NCBI RefSeq assembly: GCF_023715245.1
Contig: NZ_JAMBNV010000001.1
Span: forward strand, 806,001 to 870,000
Reading direction: 5' to 3'
From: Sporosarcina luteola
GTDB lineage: Bacteria > Bacillota > Bacilli > Bacillales_A > Planococcaceae
DNA: 64,000 nt
The stretch's first letter is position 1. The number at the start of each line of letters is the position of its first letter. The notes beneath the pieces were generated by a model, which searched no databases, was not told where the DNA came from, and was given only the letters and a program-made list of their open reading frames with translations. Shown here one piece after another: positions 1 through 8,535 of this stretch. The position numbers and the translations under genes were made by a program.

Positions 1-543
1 AATACCACCGAGTGCATCCACTACTTCAATAAAAGCATTGAAGTTCATCTTCACATAATAATCAATCGGGATATCAAGCATTTCTTCAACCGACTCGATT
101 GCCGCATGTGTGCCGCCAAAAGCATGGGCATGGGTGATTTTGTCCCTATACCCGACCTTCGGGATATAGACATAGGAATCACGCGGAATGCTCAAAAGTT
201 TAACTGATTTCTCTTCGGGATTGAAGGTGGCGACGAGAAGGGCATCGGAACGGCTATTGCCGTCTCCTTGCATACGTGCCTCGCTATCATCCACGCCAAT
301 TAATAGAAGGGAAACATTGTCCTTTGAAGGTTCCACTCTTGCCTCGCCCCTCATATCGGATTTCTGTGTGGCGGGAACTGCTTCAAACGCTCTATCAACT
401 GCCTGTTCCGCTTGGTTGCGCAGCGATAGACCGTAAGCTGCAACCGATAGCAAGGCAGTTAGCGAAACTAATAGCCCGACCTTAATAGCGAGCCTCGCTT
501 TCGACGTCTTCTTTTTCATTTTTCTATAGTCTCTTCTATTCAT
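1..543 (-). CDS. LytR-CpsA-Psr (LCP) family protein, partial at its C-terminal side
   Basis: The reverse strand encodes an N-terminal membrane segment after a lysine-rich start, then the LCP core: LLIGVDDSEAR, a GNSRSDALLVATFNP stretch and SIPRDSYVYIP, ending at DALGGI where the window begins. LCP enzymes sit outside the membrane and attach teichoic acids or other glycopolymers to peptidoglycan. The RSD and PRDS motifs belong to the pyrophosphate-binding site. The start chosen has a GGAGG about 12 nt upstream; an internal ATG at 519 is possible. In B. subtilis an LCP gene also adjoins yvyE and degSU. The family call is firm; which paralogue (TagT, TagU or TagV type) cannot be told from half a gene. 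Confidence 0.88.
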   Translation of the reverse strand, partial: MNRRDYRKMKKKTSKARLAIKVGLLVSLTALLSVAAYGLSLRNQAEQAVDRAFEAVPATQKSDMRGEARVEPSKDNVSLLLIGVDDSEARMQGDGNSRSDALLVATFNPEEKSVKLLSIPRDSYVYIPKVGYRDKITHAHAFGGTHAAIESVEEMLDIPIDYYVKMNFNAFIEVVDALGGI

Positions 544-612
544 AGCTTGTATAGGCCTCCACCATCGGCTAAGGATTCTTCCCAAGCAGATTTAATGTTC
601 CATGAAAAAACG

Positions 613-670
613 GAAAGTTGACGCACACATAGATGGAATCCGCAGAATACACAATGAATCGTCAACTTTC
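613..670. repeat. 11-bp perfect inverted repeat between yigZ and the LCP gene
   Basis: GAAAGTTGACG at 613-623 and its exact reverse complement at 660-670, 36 nt apart. It lies between two minus-strand genes, upstream of the LCP start. There is no T-run, so it is not a standard terminator; it could be an operator or an RNA hairpin with a long loop. Function unknown. Confidence 0.4.
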
Positions 671-708
671 ACTATTATACTATTAATTTCCTTTGTCGTA
701 TACTGTTA

Positions 709-1341
709 TTACAAATCGAATTCAAGGAAAGATGTCGAGACTTCTGAAATTTCTGCTTGCCCGTTCGTCAATTCCGTCATCCAACTGATAAATGCATCCG
801 TTTCCACAATTGGAACGTGAAGCAGCAAGCTGACGTCCTCTTCGTAGAGGATCTCTTCGAGCGGATAAGGCGATTGCCTTGCTTCATTCTCCACTTTGCC
901 GAGCCATGTGTAATCTATAGATACTTTCATAAGTCTATGAAGCTTACGCTCGACGACGCCTGTCGCGGCAATCCCCTCGGTAGTTGCGCGGCCATATGCG
1001 CGGATGAGACCGCCGCCTCCTAATTTGATCCCACCGAAGTAACGAGTGACGACAACGGCCGTATCCTTCAACCCTTGCTTCTTTAGGACCTCAAGCATAG
1101 GGAATCCTGCCGTTCCGGATGGTTCTCCGTCGTCATTCGCCTTCTGGATCTGATCATGCTCACCGATAATATAGGCAGAACAGTTATGTGTGGCAGTATG
1201 ATGCATCTTTTTAATATCTTGAATGAAGTCGATTGCTTCATCCTCGGTCTCCACACGTTTGACGTACGTGAGGAATCTAGACTTTTGTATGACGATCTCA
1301 CTTTCGCCGGACAATTTGACCGTTTTGTAATCTGCTCGCAT
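709..1341 (-). CDS. yvyE: YigZ/YvyE family protein (IMPACT family)
   Basis: 210 aa. The N-terminal UPF0029/IMPACT domain is recognisable from KSRFLTYVKRV, HNCSAYIIG, NDDGEPSGTAG and the glycine run GGIKLGGGGLIRAYG. A second ferredoxin-like domain (DUF1949 type) follows. Family members are linked to stress or translation regulation; the biochemical role is not settled. The start at 1341 has a GAGAGGAG site just upstream. The longer open frame to 1383 lacks one. It is divergent from degS, the same arrangement as in B. subtilis. Confidence 0.9.
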   Translation of the reverse strand: MRADYKTVKLSGESEIVIQKSRFLTYVKRVETEDEAIDFIQDIKKMHHTATHNCSAYIIGEHDQIQKANDDGEPSGTAGFPMLEVLKKQGLKDTAVVVTRYFGGIKLGGGGLIRAYGRATTEGIAATGVVERKLHRLMKVSIDYTWLGKVENEARQSPYPLEEILYEEDVSLLLHVPIVETDAFISWMTELTNGQAEISEVSTSFLEFDL

Positions 1342-1485
1342 TTGCAGCACTCCTCTCACTTGTAATACAATCTTAATACGCAAAAAGTTTTATGATGATA
1401 TAATAATAAAGTGTATAAGGAATTAAGGAATACTGCAACATTGCCTACGTTTCGATTTTTAGCATTCCAGGAGGGAGGGGTGGAG

Positions 1486-2640
1486 ATGGCGGAAAAGACG
1501 ATGGATATCCAGAATTTGGAAAAAATATTTGATAATATGGTCAATGTGATGGATCAATCCAAAAATGACATTTTCACAATAAGCGAACAAAGCCGTCAAG
1601 CCTTCCAGGAGATGCAAACAGAACTGGTTATCATTAAAGAAGATATTTCCCGGGTAATCACTGAAGGGGATTATTTGGAAGATATGACCCGCCAATCTCG
1701 AAGGCGTCTGGCCGATGTTTCCAAAAACTTCATGAATTATACCGAAGAAGAAGTACGTCAAGCCTATGAGGTGGCTAACGATTTACTCGTCAGGCTATCG
1801 ATCAACCGAATGGAAGAAAAGCAATTGCGCGTTAGGCGGGACGAGTTGGACCGTCGCATTGTGGCCCTTTTGGAAACGATTGAGAAGGCGGATCATCTGG
1901 TCAATCAAGTGACGACGGTCATTACATATTTGACATCCGATTTGAAGAAGGTCGGAGAAGTGCTGGAAACAGCCCGACAGAAACAGGAGTTCGCCATTCA
2001 AATCATTCAAGCGCAGGAAGAGGAACGCAAAAGGCTCTCACGCGATATCCATGACGGACCTGCTCAGATGCTTGCCAATGTACTGCTTAGATCGGGGCTC
2101 ATTGAAAAGACCTATTCCGAAAAAGGCCCGAATGCCGCGCTATCCGAGTTGAACCAGCTGAAGGAAATGGTCAGAAATGCCCTTCTTGAAGTCAGACGCA
2201 TCATCTATGATCTTCGTCCGATGGCATTGGATGACCTTGGATTAATTCCGACGCTGCGAAAATATTCTTCAACAGTCATGGAATATGAAAAAGGTGTCAC
2301 GATCCATTTCATGAATAATGGAACGGAGAAAAGGTTCGAGTCCAACATCGAAGTTGCGATTTTCCGTCTCGTGCAGGAATGTATTTCAAATGCACTTAAA
2401 CATGGTAAATCAAGAGATGTTTGGGTGAAAGTCGAATGGCTTCGTGATACAATGAATATTGTCGTGAAGGATAATGGCGAAGGGTTCGACCCGAGTCAAA
2501 CTAAAGATAAATCATTTGGCATTATAGGGATGCGGGAGCGCGTCGAACTGCTAAAAGGCGAGATGAAAATCATGTCGGCAATTGGCAATGGAACCACTGT
2601 GTTATTCCGTATTCCGTTACATGAAAATATAATTGAATAG
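1486..2640 (+). CDS. degS: Sensor histidine kinase DegS
   Basis: 384 aa cytoplasmic kinase with no membrane segment. It has a long coiled-coil sensor part (about residues 1-175), then the HisKA_3 box RLSRDIHDGPAQ with the phospho-acceptor at His189, the same number as in B. subtilis DegS, and a C-terminal HATPase with DNGEGFD and GIIGMRERVELL. It phosphorylates DegU to control exoenzymes, competence and motility. The start at 1486 follows a strong GGAGGGAGGGG. An upstream in-frame ATG at 1411 would add 25 residues not seen in DegS. It is followed 15 bp later by degU. Confidence 0.97.
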   Translation: MAEKTMDIQNLEKIFDNMVNVMDQSKNDIFTISEQSRQAFQEMQTELVIIKEDISRVITEGDYLEDMTRQSRRRLADVSKNFMNYTEEEVRQAYEVANDLLVRLSINRMEEKQLRVRRDELDRRIVALLETIEKADHLVNQVTTVITYLTSDLKKVGEVLETARQKQEFAIQIIQAQEEERKRLSRDIHDGPAQMLANVLLRSGLIEKTYSEKGPNAALSELNQLKEMVRNALLEVRRIIYDLRPMALDDLGLIPTLRKYSSTVMEYEKGVTIHFMNNGTEKRFESNIEVAIFRLVQECISNALKHGKSRDVWVKVEWLRDTMNIVVKDNGEGFDPSQTKDKSFGIIGMRERVELLKGEMKIMSAIGNGTTVLFRIPLHENIIE

Positions 2641-2655
2641 GGTATTGGGAGGGAA

Positions 2656-3336
2656 ATGACCATGACGAAAATTTTAATTGTAGATGATCATCAGCTATTC
2701 CGCGAGGGAGTAAAGCGAATCCTTGATTTTGAAAACTCATTTGAAGTGGTGGGAGAAGGGGACGATGGCAATGAAGTGGTTGAATTATACCGCCGCTTTG
2801 AGCCGGATGTCGTCTTGATGGATATTAATATGCCAGGCATGAATGGAGTGGAAGCAACGGAACTCCTGAAAAATGAATTTCCGGAAGCGAAAGTGATCAT
2901 GCTTTCCATCCATGATGATGAATCATATGTTTCACATGCATTGAAATCGGGTGCGCTCGGTTATATGCTGAAAGAAATGGACGCAGACGCGATTGTACAA
3001 GCAATCAAAGTCGTTGCGGCAGGCGGATCTTATTTACATCCGAAAGTGACGCATAATCTTGTGTCGGAATTCCGCCGTCTTAGCGAACGTGAACATAAAG
3101 GGTCATTCCAACAAAATGACATCCGCCGTCCGCTTCATTTATTGACGAAGCGCGAATGCGAAGTTTTGCAGCTGTTGACAGATGGACAAAGCAACCGGAC
3201 AATCGGGGAAACGCTTTTCATTTCCGAGAAAACGGTAAAAAACCATGTTTCGAGCATCTTGCAGAAAATGGGTGTCAACGACCGTACACAAGCGGTTGTC
3301 ACAGCAATCAAAAACGGCTGGGTCGAAGTAAAGTGA
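2656..3336 (+). CDS. degU: Response regulator DegU
   Basis: 226 aa NarL/FixJ-type regulator. The receiver carries [17 protein letters not shown], the phosphorylation site Asp56 in MDINMPG and the Lys near [10 protein letters not shown]. The C-terminal LuxR-type HTH has [12 protein letters not shown] and [17 protein letters not shown]. It is almost identical in layout to B. subtilis DegU, a global regulator of degradative enzymes, swarming and competence (unphosphorylated DegU helps ComK bind). The RBS GGGAGGG lies just upstream. It forms an operon with degS and is closed by the hairpin at 3347-3377. ComK and the com/flagellar genes it would influence are in this window. Confidence 0.97.
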   Translation: MTMTKILIVDDHQLFREGVKRILDFENSFEVVGEGDDGNEVVELYRRFEPDVVLMDINMPGMNGVEATELLKNEFPEAKVIMLSIHDDESYVSHALKSGALGYMLKEMDADAIVQAIKVVAAGGSYLHPKVTHNLVSEFRRLSEREHKGSFQQNDIRRPLHLLTKRECEVLQLLTDGQSNRTIGETLFISEKTVKNHVSSILQKMGVNDRTQAVVTAIKNGWVEVK

Positions 3337-3346
3337 TGGTATACTG

Positions 3347-3377
3347 AAAGGGGCCTCCTACTAGGAAGGTCCCTTTT
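3347..3377 (+). terminator. Terminator after degSU
   Basis: AAAGGGGCCT pairs with AGGTCCCTTT around a short loop, with a TTTT end. It separates degU from the lipoprotein gene. Confidence 0.7.
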
Positions 3378-3397
3378 ACCGTATAGGAGGAAGAATG

Positions 3398-3970
3398 ATG
3401 AAAAAAATTCTTGTTTTTACAATGCTCATCTTCGTGCTCGTCCTTGGTGCTTGTTCGAAAAAGGAAGACGCAACGAATCAAGGATCAGTGAATGACGGGG
3501 AAGCGCCGAGCGAATTCGGTTCAATCGATCACGGCGTGGATGAGAATAAAGTAGGCTTCAACTTATCGGGTGGCACAATTGAAGAGGCGGCAAACGTGCC
3601 AGCAGAAGAGAAAGAGCTGATCATCCAATCGTTCGACACATATATCCATGCATTCAACAACCAGGACATCGATGAATATATGGGAACGCTATCCGAGAAG
3701 CCTAAAAGCTTCAACCTGGATGAAGAGCGCGAGTATATTGAAAGCGTCTTTGATCAATACGAACTATCCCGTGAGGCAAAAGATATTACAATCGTGAAAT
3801 TCGACGAAAAGACGGGTGAAGCCCAAGTGTTTGCAAACTTGGTAACGAACATGAAACAGAAGTCCACGGGCTTGGAGACAAGCCGCGATGGCAGGCAAGT
3901 GACCGTCTTTACAAAAGAGGGCGCAGATTGGAAAGTCAATTCCGTTTATTATATGGAAGAACAGAAATAA
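3398..3970 (+). CDS. Lipoprotein with NTF2-like domain, function unknown
   Basis: 190 aa. A type II signal peptide ends in the lipobox LGAC (Cys about 19), followed by a low-complexity acidic linker. A C-terminal domain (about residues 70-190) resembles the NTF2/SnoaL-like fold, with FDTYIHAFNNQDIDEYM and a final VTVFTKEGADWKVNSVYY strand pair. Lipoproteins of this sort are anchored to the outer face of the membrane and usually bind ligands. A second ATG 3 nt upstream is equally readable; GGAGG spacing favours this one. Hairpins on both sides suggest a single-gene unit. Confidence 0.75.
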   Translation: MKKILVFTMLIFVLVLGACSKKEDATNQGSVNDGEAPSEFGSIDHGVDENKVGFNLSGGTIEEAANVPAEEKELIIQSFDTYIHAFNNQDIDEYMGTLSEKPKSFNLDEEREYIESVFDQYELSREAKDITIVKFDEKTGEAQVFANLVTNMKQKSTGLETSRDGRQVTVFTKEGADWKVNSVYYMEEQK

Positions 3971-3999
3971 CGGTTAGTTACAAAAGATATCCACAGACT

Positions 4000-4036
4000 A
4001 AAACTGTCCAGGTAATTAACTGGGCAGTTTTTTTAT
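4000..4036 (+). terminator. Rho-independent terminator
   Basis: AAAACTGTCCAG / CTGGGCAGTTTT hairpin followed by a T-run, just after the lipoprotein gene. Confidence 0.85.
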
Positions 4037-4054
4037 TCTGTTGAACAAATAGTA

Positions 4055-4312
4055 TTAGGTGACTTGAGTTGCTTGGAGTGGAAGGCGGCGACTCCAGCGA
4101 AAGCCGTATCGCAGAACGGCTTTTGCGAGCATAAGCATAGTGTTGCGAGCAATGTTTTCTGCGACCTTAAGGGGGCAGGATATGCGGCTGCCTTAATTTC
4201 TGCAAAAAGCGCAGAAATACGGCAAATCGAACCCTTTCGCTGTTCGATTGGAAAGCGGTCGCCGTAACGGAAAGCAAACTTTCTACAGTTTGATATCTCC
4301 AATCGGTTAAAA
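4055..4312. repeat. Imperfect long palindromic intergenic repeat element
   Basis: The 360-bp stretch between the terminator and the next gene holds no convincing CDS. It is built from outward-facing arms: TTGGAGTGGAAGGCGGCGACT near 4073 and GGAAAGCGGTCGCCGTAACGG near 4249, with internal hairpins such as TCTGC...GCAGA around 4198. The arm wording is typical of large dyad-symmetric repeats scattered through Bacillaceae and Planococcaceae genomes. A 67-codon frame on + and a 98-codon frame on - cross it but look like by-products of the palindrome. Confidence 0.5.
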
Positions 4313-4330
4313 TTACCTTCCCTCACCATA

Positions 4331-4359
4331 TTGCTTTCCCGAAATGAAAAAGGTATAAT
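4331..4359 (+). promoter_or_regulatory. Sigma-A promoter candidate for the 4396 gene
   Basis: TTGCTT (4331-4336), 17-nt spacer, TATAAT (4354-4359), 36 nt before the start codon. Confidence 0.6.
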
Positions 4360-4395
4360 GGGAACAAATGTTCCTTTTGAAGGGAGGAAACCGTA

Positions 4396-4770
4396 ATGCC
4401 TTTAATTCCGGCAAAGGCATTGCCTCATTTTGAAAACATGATCTACTTGCCGATGGTCCTAATCGTGCTGCAGAAAGATCGGGAGCTATTTGAGAAAGGC
4501 CCGTTCAAGTTGAAGGGCCCTTACTTGAAGATTGTCGACAATACGGTGAAGCAAGTCCAAAGTGAGCTGCAGGAAACGACGTTTTATTTGCGGCGTAATA
4601 ATATGAAAGTGATCCGGAAAACGAGGGATAGTATGTTCACGGAATACATTTTCATAAATGGCGGTTATGAAGACCACCGTCGCTACTTAAATGTCCGGCT
4701 CCGCAACCGGACGGAAGAATTATTGGACCTCTATTTTACAAGGTCGGGTAATCAGTTGGCGGGTCAGTAG
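4396..4770 (+). CDS. Conserved hypothetical protein, YhjD-like
   Basis: 124 aa soluble protein with an N-terminal part MIYLPMVLIVLQKDR, an FKLKGPYLKIVD stretch and an Arg-rich middle (YLRRNNMKVIRKTRD). It resembles the small YhjD family of Bacillus, whose function is unknown. The RBS GGGAGG is well placed. It converges with comK and their 3' ends overlap by 35 bp, so transcription of one runs antisense into the other. Confidence 0.6.
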   Translation: MPLIPAKALPHFENMIYLPMVLIVLQKDRELFEKGPFKLKGPYLKIVDNTVKQVQSELQETTFYLRRNNMKVIRKTRDSMFTEYIFINGGYEDHRRYLNVRLRNRTEELLDLYFTRSGNQLAGQ

Positions 4771-5272
4771 GCGGAAACAGGAAAGAGGTACGGTCGTAAC
4801 TTCTCTGTCTTTTCATAAAGTCCCTCTCGAGCAATTTTGCCAATGCGTACTGCCGATTCATCGTCGGCACCGAAATGTCCAACTTGTATTTCATCCCATT
4901 CTCCAAAGTGACGGAAATACCAAGGCCGTCAGCTGCGTAAAAATCGATTGCATGGTAGGAAATCCATACATTTTGATCCGATGTAGGAGATAATGTCGGA
5001 ATGAAGATGAATGGAATGCCAAAACCATTCGTCAACAAGAAAGGCGCCTTCTGCTTATTATCCCCAAATAACCGCTTGGATGTATTCATGACGGTTGTAT
5101 AACTGGAGCCATAAAAATTGCAGGAACTGGTCACGATATGTATCGATTTCTTTAGAACCGTCAATGTCCTGTTCCGCTCAATAACCCTCGTAAAAACCTT
5201 ATTGCCATCTATCTTCGGCTGTAACATGAGGGTATCAAACGAAAGATAATACCTTGGTTCGAATTCAGTCAC
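4736..5272 (-). CDS. comK: Competence transcription factor ComK
   Basis: 178 aa. Recognised by SCNFYGSSYTTV, a PFLLTNGFGIPFIFIPTLSP stretch, then NVWISYHAIDF and the basic tail FMKRQRSYDRTSF, in the same order as B. subtilis ComK. ComK is the master activator of DNA uptake and recombination genes; targets in this window would be comFA/comFC. The GTG at 5272 has AGGGG 8 nt upstream; a GTG at 5278 is too close to that site. The C-terminal end is proline-rich and shorter than in B. subtilis. Convergent overlap with the 4396 gene could give antisense control. Confidence 0.92.
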   Translation of the reverse strand: MTEFEPRYYLSFDTLMLQPKIDGNKVFTRVIERNRTLTVLKKSIHIVTSSCNFYGSSYTTVMNTSKRLFGDNKQKAPFLLTNGFGIPFIFIPTLSPTSDQNVWISYHAIDFYAADGLGISVTLENGMKYKLDISVPTMNRQYALAKLLERDFMKRQRSYDRTSFLFPPTDPPTDYPTL

Positions 5273-5333
5273 ATCCACTTCCCCCTATCCTATTATTTCC
5301 ATCCCTCACTAGTGTTATAGGATAAGGAACTAG

Positions 5334-5348
5334 AAAAACAAGTATTTT
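5334..5348 (-). promoter_or_regulatory. Possible ComK-type AT box upstream of comK
   Basis: AAAAACAAGTATTTT lies 60 nt upstream of comK. It resembles half of a ComK site (AAAA-N5-TTTT) but spacing is off by one or two, and no clear partner box at a helical-turn distance was identified. Autoregulation is known in B. subtilis; here it is only a suggestion. Confidence 0.25.
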
Positions 5349-5402
5349 GTATGAATAATTAGAACTATTCGATTAAAATTACAAATTCACTACAAGCTCA
5401 TA

Positions 5403-5433
5403 AAAAAACCCCCATAATCAAAGGGGGATTTGA
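5403..5433 (-). terminator. Terminator of the M20 amidohydrolase gene
   Basis: On the minus strand AATCCCCC / GGGGGTTTTTTT hairpin directly after the stop codon. Confidence 0.85.
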
Positions 5434-5437
5434 TGAT

Positions 5438-6604
5438 TTAGTCAGCCTGATAATCCAAAGCGGCAGCGCCAAGCGTTTTCGCAGCGAGCAGCATCGCCTG
5501 CTCTTCAAAATCGAATTTCGGATGATGATGGGGATATGTGTCAGCTGGCTGTGCACCTGTGAAGAAGAATGTGCCAGGCACCTTCTCTAAATAGTATGCG
5601 AAATCCTCGCCGCCCATTTGCGGCTTGCCTTCCATGACGTGCTCGACGCCGGGAACGGATTCGGCAATGGCTTTCAAGAACTCGGTTTCTTCTTTATGGT
5701 TCACGACGGCAGGATAGCCGCGGAAATAGTCGAACCGGATTTCACAATCATTGGCAAGTGCCGTGCCTTCCACGACCCGGGCCATTTCCCGCTCCATCAT
5801 GTCGCGGACATCTGGATTGAAAGTTCGCACCGTGCCGCCAAGCTTTGCGGAATCGGCGATGACATTGAACGCGTTGTCCGCAACGAATGAACCGACGGAC
5901 AATACGGCCGACTCAATCGGATCGACGCGGCGGGATACGAGCTGCTGCAAGTTCATGACGAGTTGCGCACCGATAACGATGGCGTCCTTCGTCTGATGCG
6001 GCGCCGCTCCATGGCCACCTGCCCCTTGAATCGTAATTTCAAAACGGTCCGCAGCCGCCATGACCGGACCTGTTAAATATTCGATAGTTTTGTAGGGGAT
6101 GAGCGACCAAAGATGTGTGCTGAAAATCACATCGACACCCTCTAGGCAACCGTCTTCGATCATTGAGATGGCCCCACCCGGCGCAAATTCCTCGGCATGC
6201 TGGTGAATGAAGACGTATTCCCCTGCGAGATCTTCCCGCAGCTCATGAATCGCCTTCGCCAATTGCAGCAATGCTGCTGTATGGCCGTCATGTCCGCAAG
6301 CGTGCATGACGCCGGGTACTGTCGATTTGTAAGGGACGTCTTTTTCATCCTGAATCGGCAATGCGTCAAAATCTGCACGCAAAGCGACCGTCTTGCCGGG
6401 ACGCGCTCCTTTGACCCTGGCCACTACGCCATTGCCGCCGACGCCTGTACGGACATCGACGCCGAGATTTGCGTAAAAATCATGGATGTATTGCGCTGTT
6501 TTTTCCTCTTTGAAAGATAATTCCGGATGCATATGAAGATATCTGCGGATGACAATCATTTCTTCGTAAGCACAATCCAATTTCTCGAACAGTTGCTCAT
6601 TCAT
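5438..6604 (-). CDS. M20 family metallo-amidohydrolase (N-acyl-amino acid hydrolase type)
   Basis: 388 aa. It has the metal ligands and dimer motifs of the M20D amidohydrolases: RRYLHMHPELSF near the N-terminus, RADFDALP, VMHACGHDGHTA, HQHAEEFAPGG, GAGGHGAAPHQ in the dimerisation domain and MGGEDFAYY near the C-terminus. These enzymes remove acyl groups from amino acids or ring-open derivatives; the exact substrate is not readable. It resembles B. subtilis YhaA. Start at 6604 because the GAGAGGGG site is only 2 nt from the alternative ATG at 6610. Monocistronic, with its own terminator. Confidence 0.9.
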   Translation of the reverse strand: MNEQLFEKLDCAYEEMIVIRRYLHMHPELSFKEEKTAQYIHDFYANLGVDVRTGVGGNGVVARVKGARPGKTVALRADFDALPIQDEKDVPYKSTVPGVMHACGHDGHTAALLQLAKAIHELREDLAGEYVFIHQHAEEFAPGGAISMIEDGCLEGVDVIFSTHLWSLIPYKTIEYLTGPVMAAADRFEITIQGAGGHGAAPHQTKDAIVIGAQLVMNLQQLVSRRVDPIESAVLSVGSFVADNAFNVIADSAKLGGTVRTFNPDVRDMMEREMARVVEGTALANDCEIRFDYFRGYPAVVNHKEETEFLKAIAESVPGVEHVMEGKPQMGGEDFAYYLEKVPGTFFFTGAQPADTYPHHHPKFDFEEQAMLLAAKTLGAAALDYQAD

Positions 6605-6683
6605 TCCCATAACCCCTCTCGAAATGCATAAATTCTCTTACAATTATAACAATACGTTTCGAGTGACGCAATCAGGTCAGGAA

Positions 6684-7199
6684 TCATTCGTCTTCATCAG
6701 GTTTTGCGGTATACGTCGTAATATACGATGCACTTGAGAAAATATGTGTTGTATTGCCGGCGAATTCCTTCATGTCAGTCGATTGATGTGATTCCTTGAA
6801 CGCCGGCGAATGCTTCCAACGGTCAAAGTCTGACGCATCCTCCCATTCAGTCAGGACAATATACGTGTCCGAATCGAGCGGGCGGAGAAGGCGGAAAGCG
6901 ATGAATCCTTGCTGGCTTTCAATCCGTCCGCCACCACCGGAAAATCGGTGTTCAAATACAGGCCGACCTTCATCTGTGACGGGGACGTTATTGAAAACGA
7001 AGTAGCCCTCATCGGTCAATTTGCCGAAAGAACTTACCACTTCATACCGTCTTGGTGTCTGGAAGACCGACTTTCCTTCAGTTTCATGAACGAGCAACGA
7101 CTGGCCGCCCCCATGCATGAGGACCATCCCTTTATCTGCATGGCGCTCCTGAAGTTTCTTCATGAAATCACTTGTTCCAGTAGTCAAATACATATACAT
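6684..7199 (-). CDS. hmoB: Haem-degrading monooxygenase HmoB
   Basis: 171 aa. The C-terminal half is an antibiotic-biosynthesis-monooxygenase (ABM) domain, with the haem-pocket region EWEDASDFDRWKHSPAFKESH. The N-terminal half is an extension typical of HmoB/YhgC. HmoB opens haem oxidatively to release iron. It sits divergently beside the haem biosynthesis operon, as yhgC does in B. subtilis, so synthesis and breakdown of haem are encoded back to back. GGAGG lies 8 nt before the start. Confidence 0.88.
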   Translation of the reverse strand: MYMYLTTGTSDFMKKLQERHADKGMVLMHGGGQSLLVHETEGKSVFQTPRRYEVVSSFGKLTDEGYFVFNNVPVTDEGRPVFEHRFSGGGGRIESQQGFIAFRLLRPLDSDTYIVLTEWEDASDFDRWKHSPAFKESHQSTDMKEFAGNTTHIFSSASYITTYTAKPDEDE

Positions 7200-7356
7200 T
7201 CCCTAAACCTCCTTAGAAACTTTAAACATTACTTATACATCAAACCGATTGCCGACGGTCCGAAAGAATAGATACTCTTTCATATTTTCCCTGATTGGGA
7301 CAATTAAAACAAACATTGTCGATTTGGTGGCGGCGAGCAGGAAATATGAGCACAAA

Positions 7357-7386
7357 TTGATGACAATTCGGCTCAATCACTATACA
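7357..7386 (+). promoter_or_regulatory. Promoter candidate for hemEHY
   Basis: TTGATG (7357-7362), 18-nt spacer, TATACA (7381-7386), about 80 nt upstream of hemE in the hmoB-hemE divergent region. Confidence 0.45.
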
Positions 7387-7464
7387 TTTCAAGGGGAAAC
7401 GTCTATATTTGAAGACGAATAAGTGAACTTCGATAATTATTATAAAGAAAGTGGGAATCGATTT

Positions 7465-8502
7465 ATGACAACATTTAACGATACACTGCTTCGTGCTGCA
7501 AGAGGAGAAAAAATCGACCATACACCGGTTTGGTTCATGAGGCAAGCGGGCCGTTCTCAGCCTGAATACCGCAAAATAAAAGAGAAGTATTCATTAGAAG
7601 AAATTACCCATCAGCCGGAGCTTTGCGCTTATGTGACAAAGCTGCCTGTCGACCAATACAATGTCGACGCTGCGATTTTATATAAGGATATCGTGACGCC
7701 GCTTCCGGGAATCGGAGTGGATGTAAAAATAAAAGCGGGTGTCGGCCCTGTCATTTCAAATCCGATCCGTTCAGTGCAAGACGTCCATAATCTCGGAGAG
7801 CTTTCACCAGAGGACGATATCCCATTCGTCATCGACACGATCAAGATCTTGAAAGAGCAATTGAATGTACCATTGATTGGCTTTGCCGGAGCGCCATTCA
7901 CATTGGCTAGCTACATGATTGAGGGCGGTCCTTCAAAAAGCTATAACTTAACGAAATCTTTCATGGTGTCTGAGCCTGAAGCATGGTTTGCACTCATGAA
8001 TAAATTGGGCGATACAATCATCACATCGATCAAAGCACAGGTAGCAGCCGGAGCGGCAGCGATCCAAGTGTTCGATTCATGGGTCGGCGCATTGAACGTC
8101 TCCGATTACAGGATTTTCATCAAACCTGTCATGACACGCATCTTTAATGAACTTCGCGAATTGAATGTTCCATTGATTACTTTCGGTGTCGGGGCAAGCC
8201 ACTTGGCAAACGAATGGCATGACCTTCCAGTCGACGTCGTCGGTTTGGACTGGCGTTTATCCATCAAGGAAGCCGGGGAAAGAGGATTGACGAAGACATT
8301 ACAAGGCAACTTGGACCCTGCATTGCTTCTAGCAGATTGGGATATCATCGAAGAACGTGCGAAAGTCATCGTTGAACAAGGCGTCGAGCACGGCAGCCAC
8401 ATTTTCAACCTTGGCCACGGCGTCTTCCCTGAAGTCCAGCCTGCTACATTGCAACGATTGACAGAATTCGTTCACGAATACAGCACGCAGCTTCGCAAAT
8501 AA
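7465..8502 (+). CDS. hemE: Uroporphyrinogen decarboxylase HemE
   Basis: 345 aa. It starts with the family signature [18 protein letters not shown] and contains [17 protein letters not shown] and [11 protein letters not shown], covering the catalytic Asp and Arg sites. It removes four carboxyl groups from uroporphyrinogen III to give coproporphyrinogen III. The start at 7465 gives the usual length; the open frame from 7423 is a non-conserved extension. First gene of the hemE-hemH-hemY operon. Confidence 0.97.
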   Translation: MTTFNDTLLRAARGEKIDHTPVWFMRQAGRSQPEYRKIKEKYSLEEITHQPELCAYVTKLPVDQYNVDAAILYKDIVTPLPGIGVDVKIKAGVGPVISNPIRSVQDVHNLGELSPEDDIPFVIDTIKILKEQLNVPLIGFAGAPFTLASYMIEGGPSKSYNLTKSFMVSEPEAWFALMNKLGDTIITSIKAQVAAGAAAIQVFDSWVGALNVSDYRIFIKPVMTRIFNELRELNVPLITFGVGASHLANEWHDLPVDVVGLDWRLSIKEAGERGLTKTLQGNLDPALLLADWDIIEERAKVIVEQGVEHGSHIFNLGHGVFPEVQPATLQRLTEFVHEYSTQLRK

Positions 8503-8535
8503 ATGAAGTAAATACATTGTAATGAGGTGCAACAG

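Noticed and set aside
4033..4329. 98-codon minus-strand and 67-codon plus-strand ORFs
   Set aside because: Both lie in the palindromic repeat and lack RBS and protein-like features.
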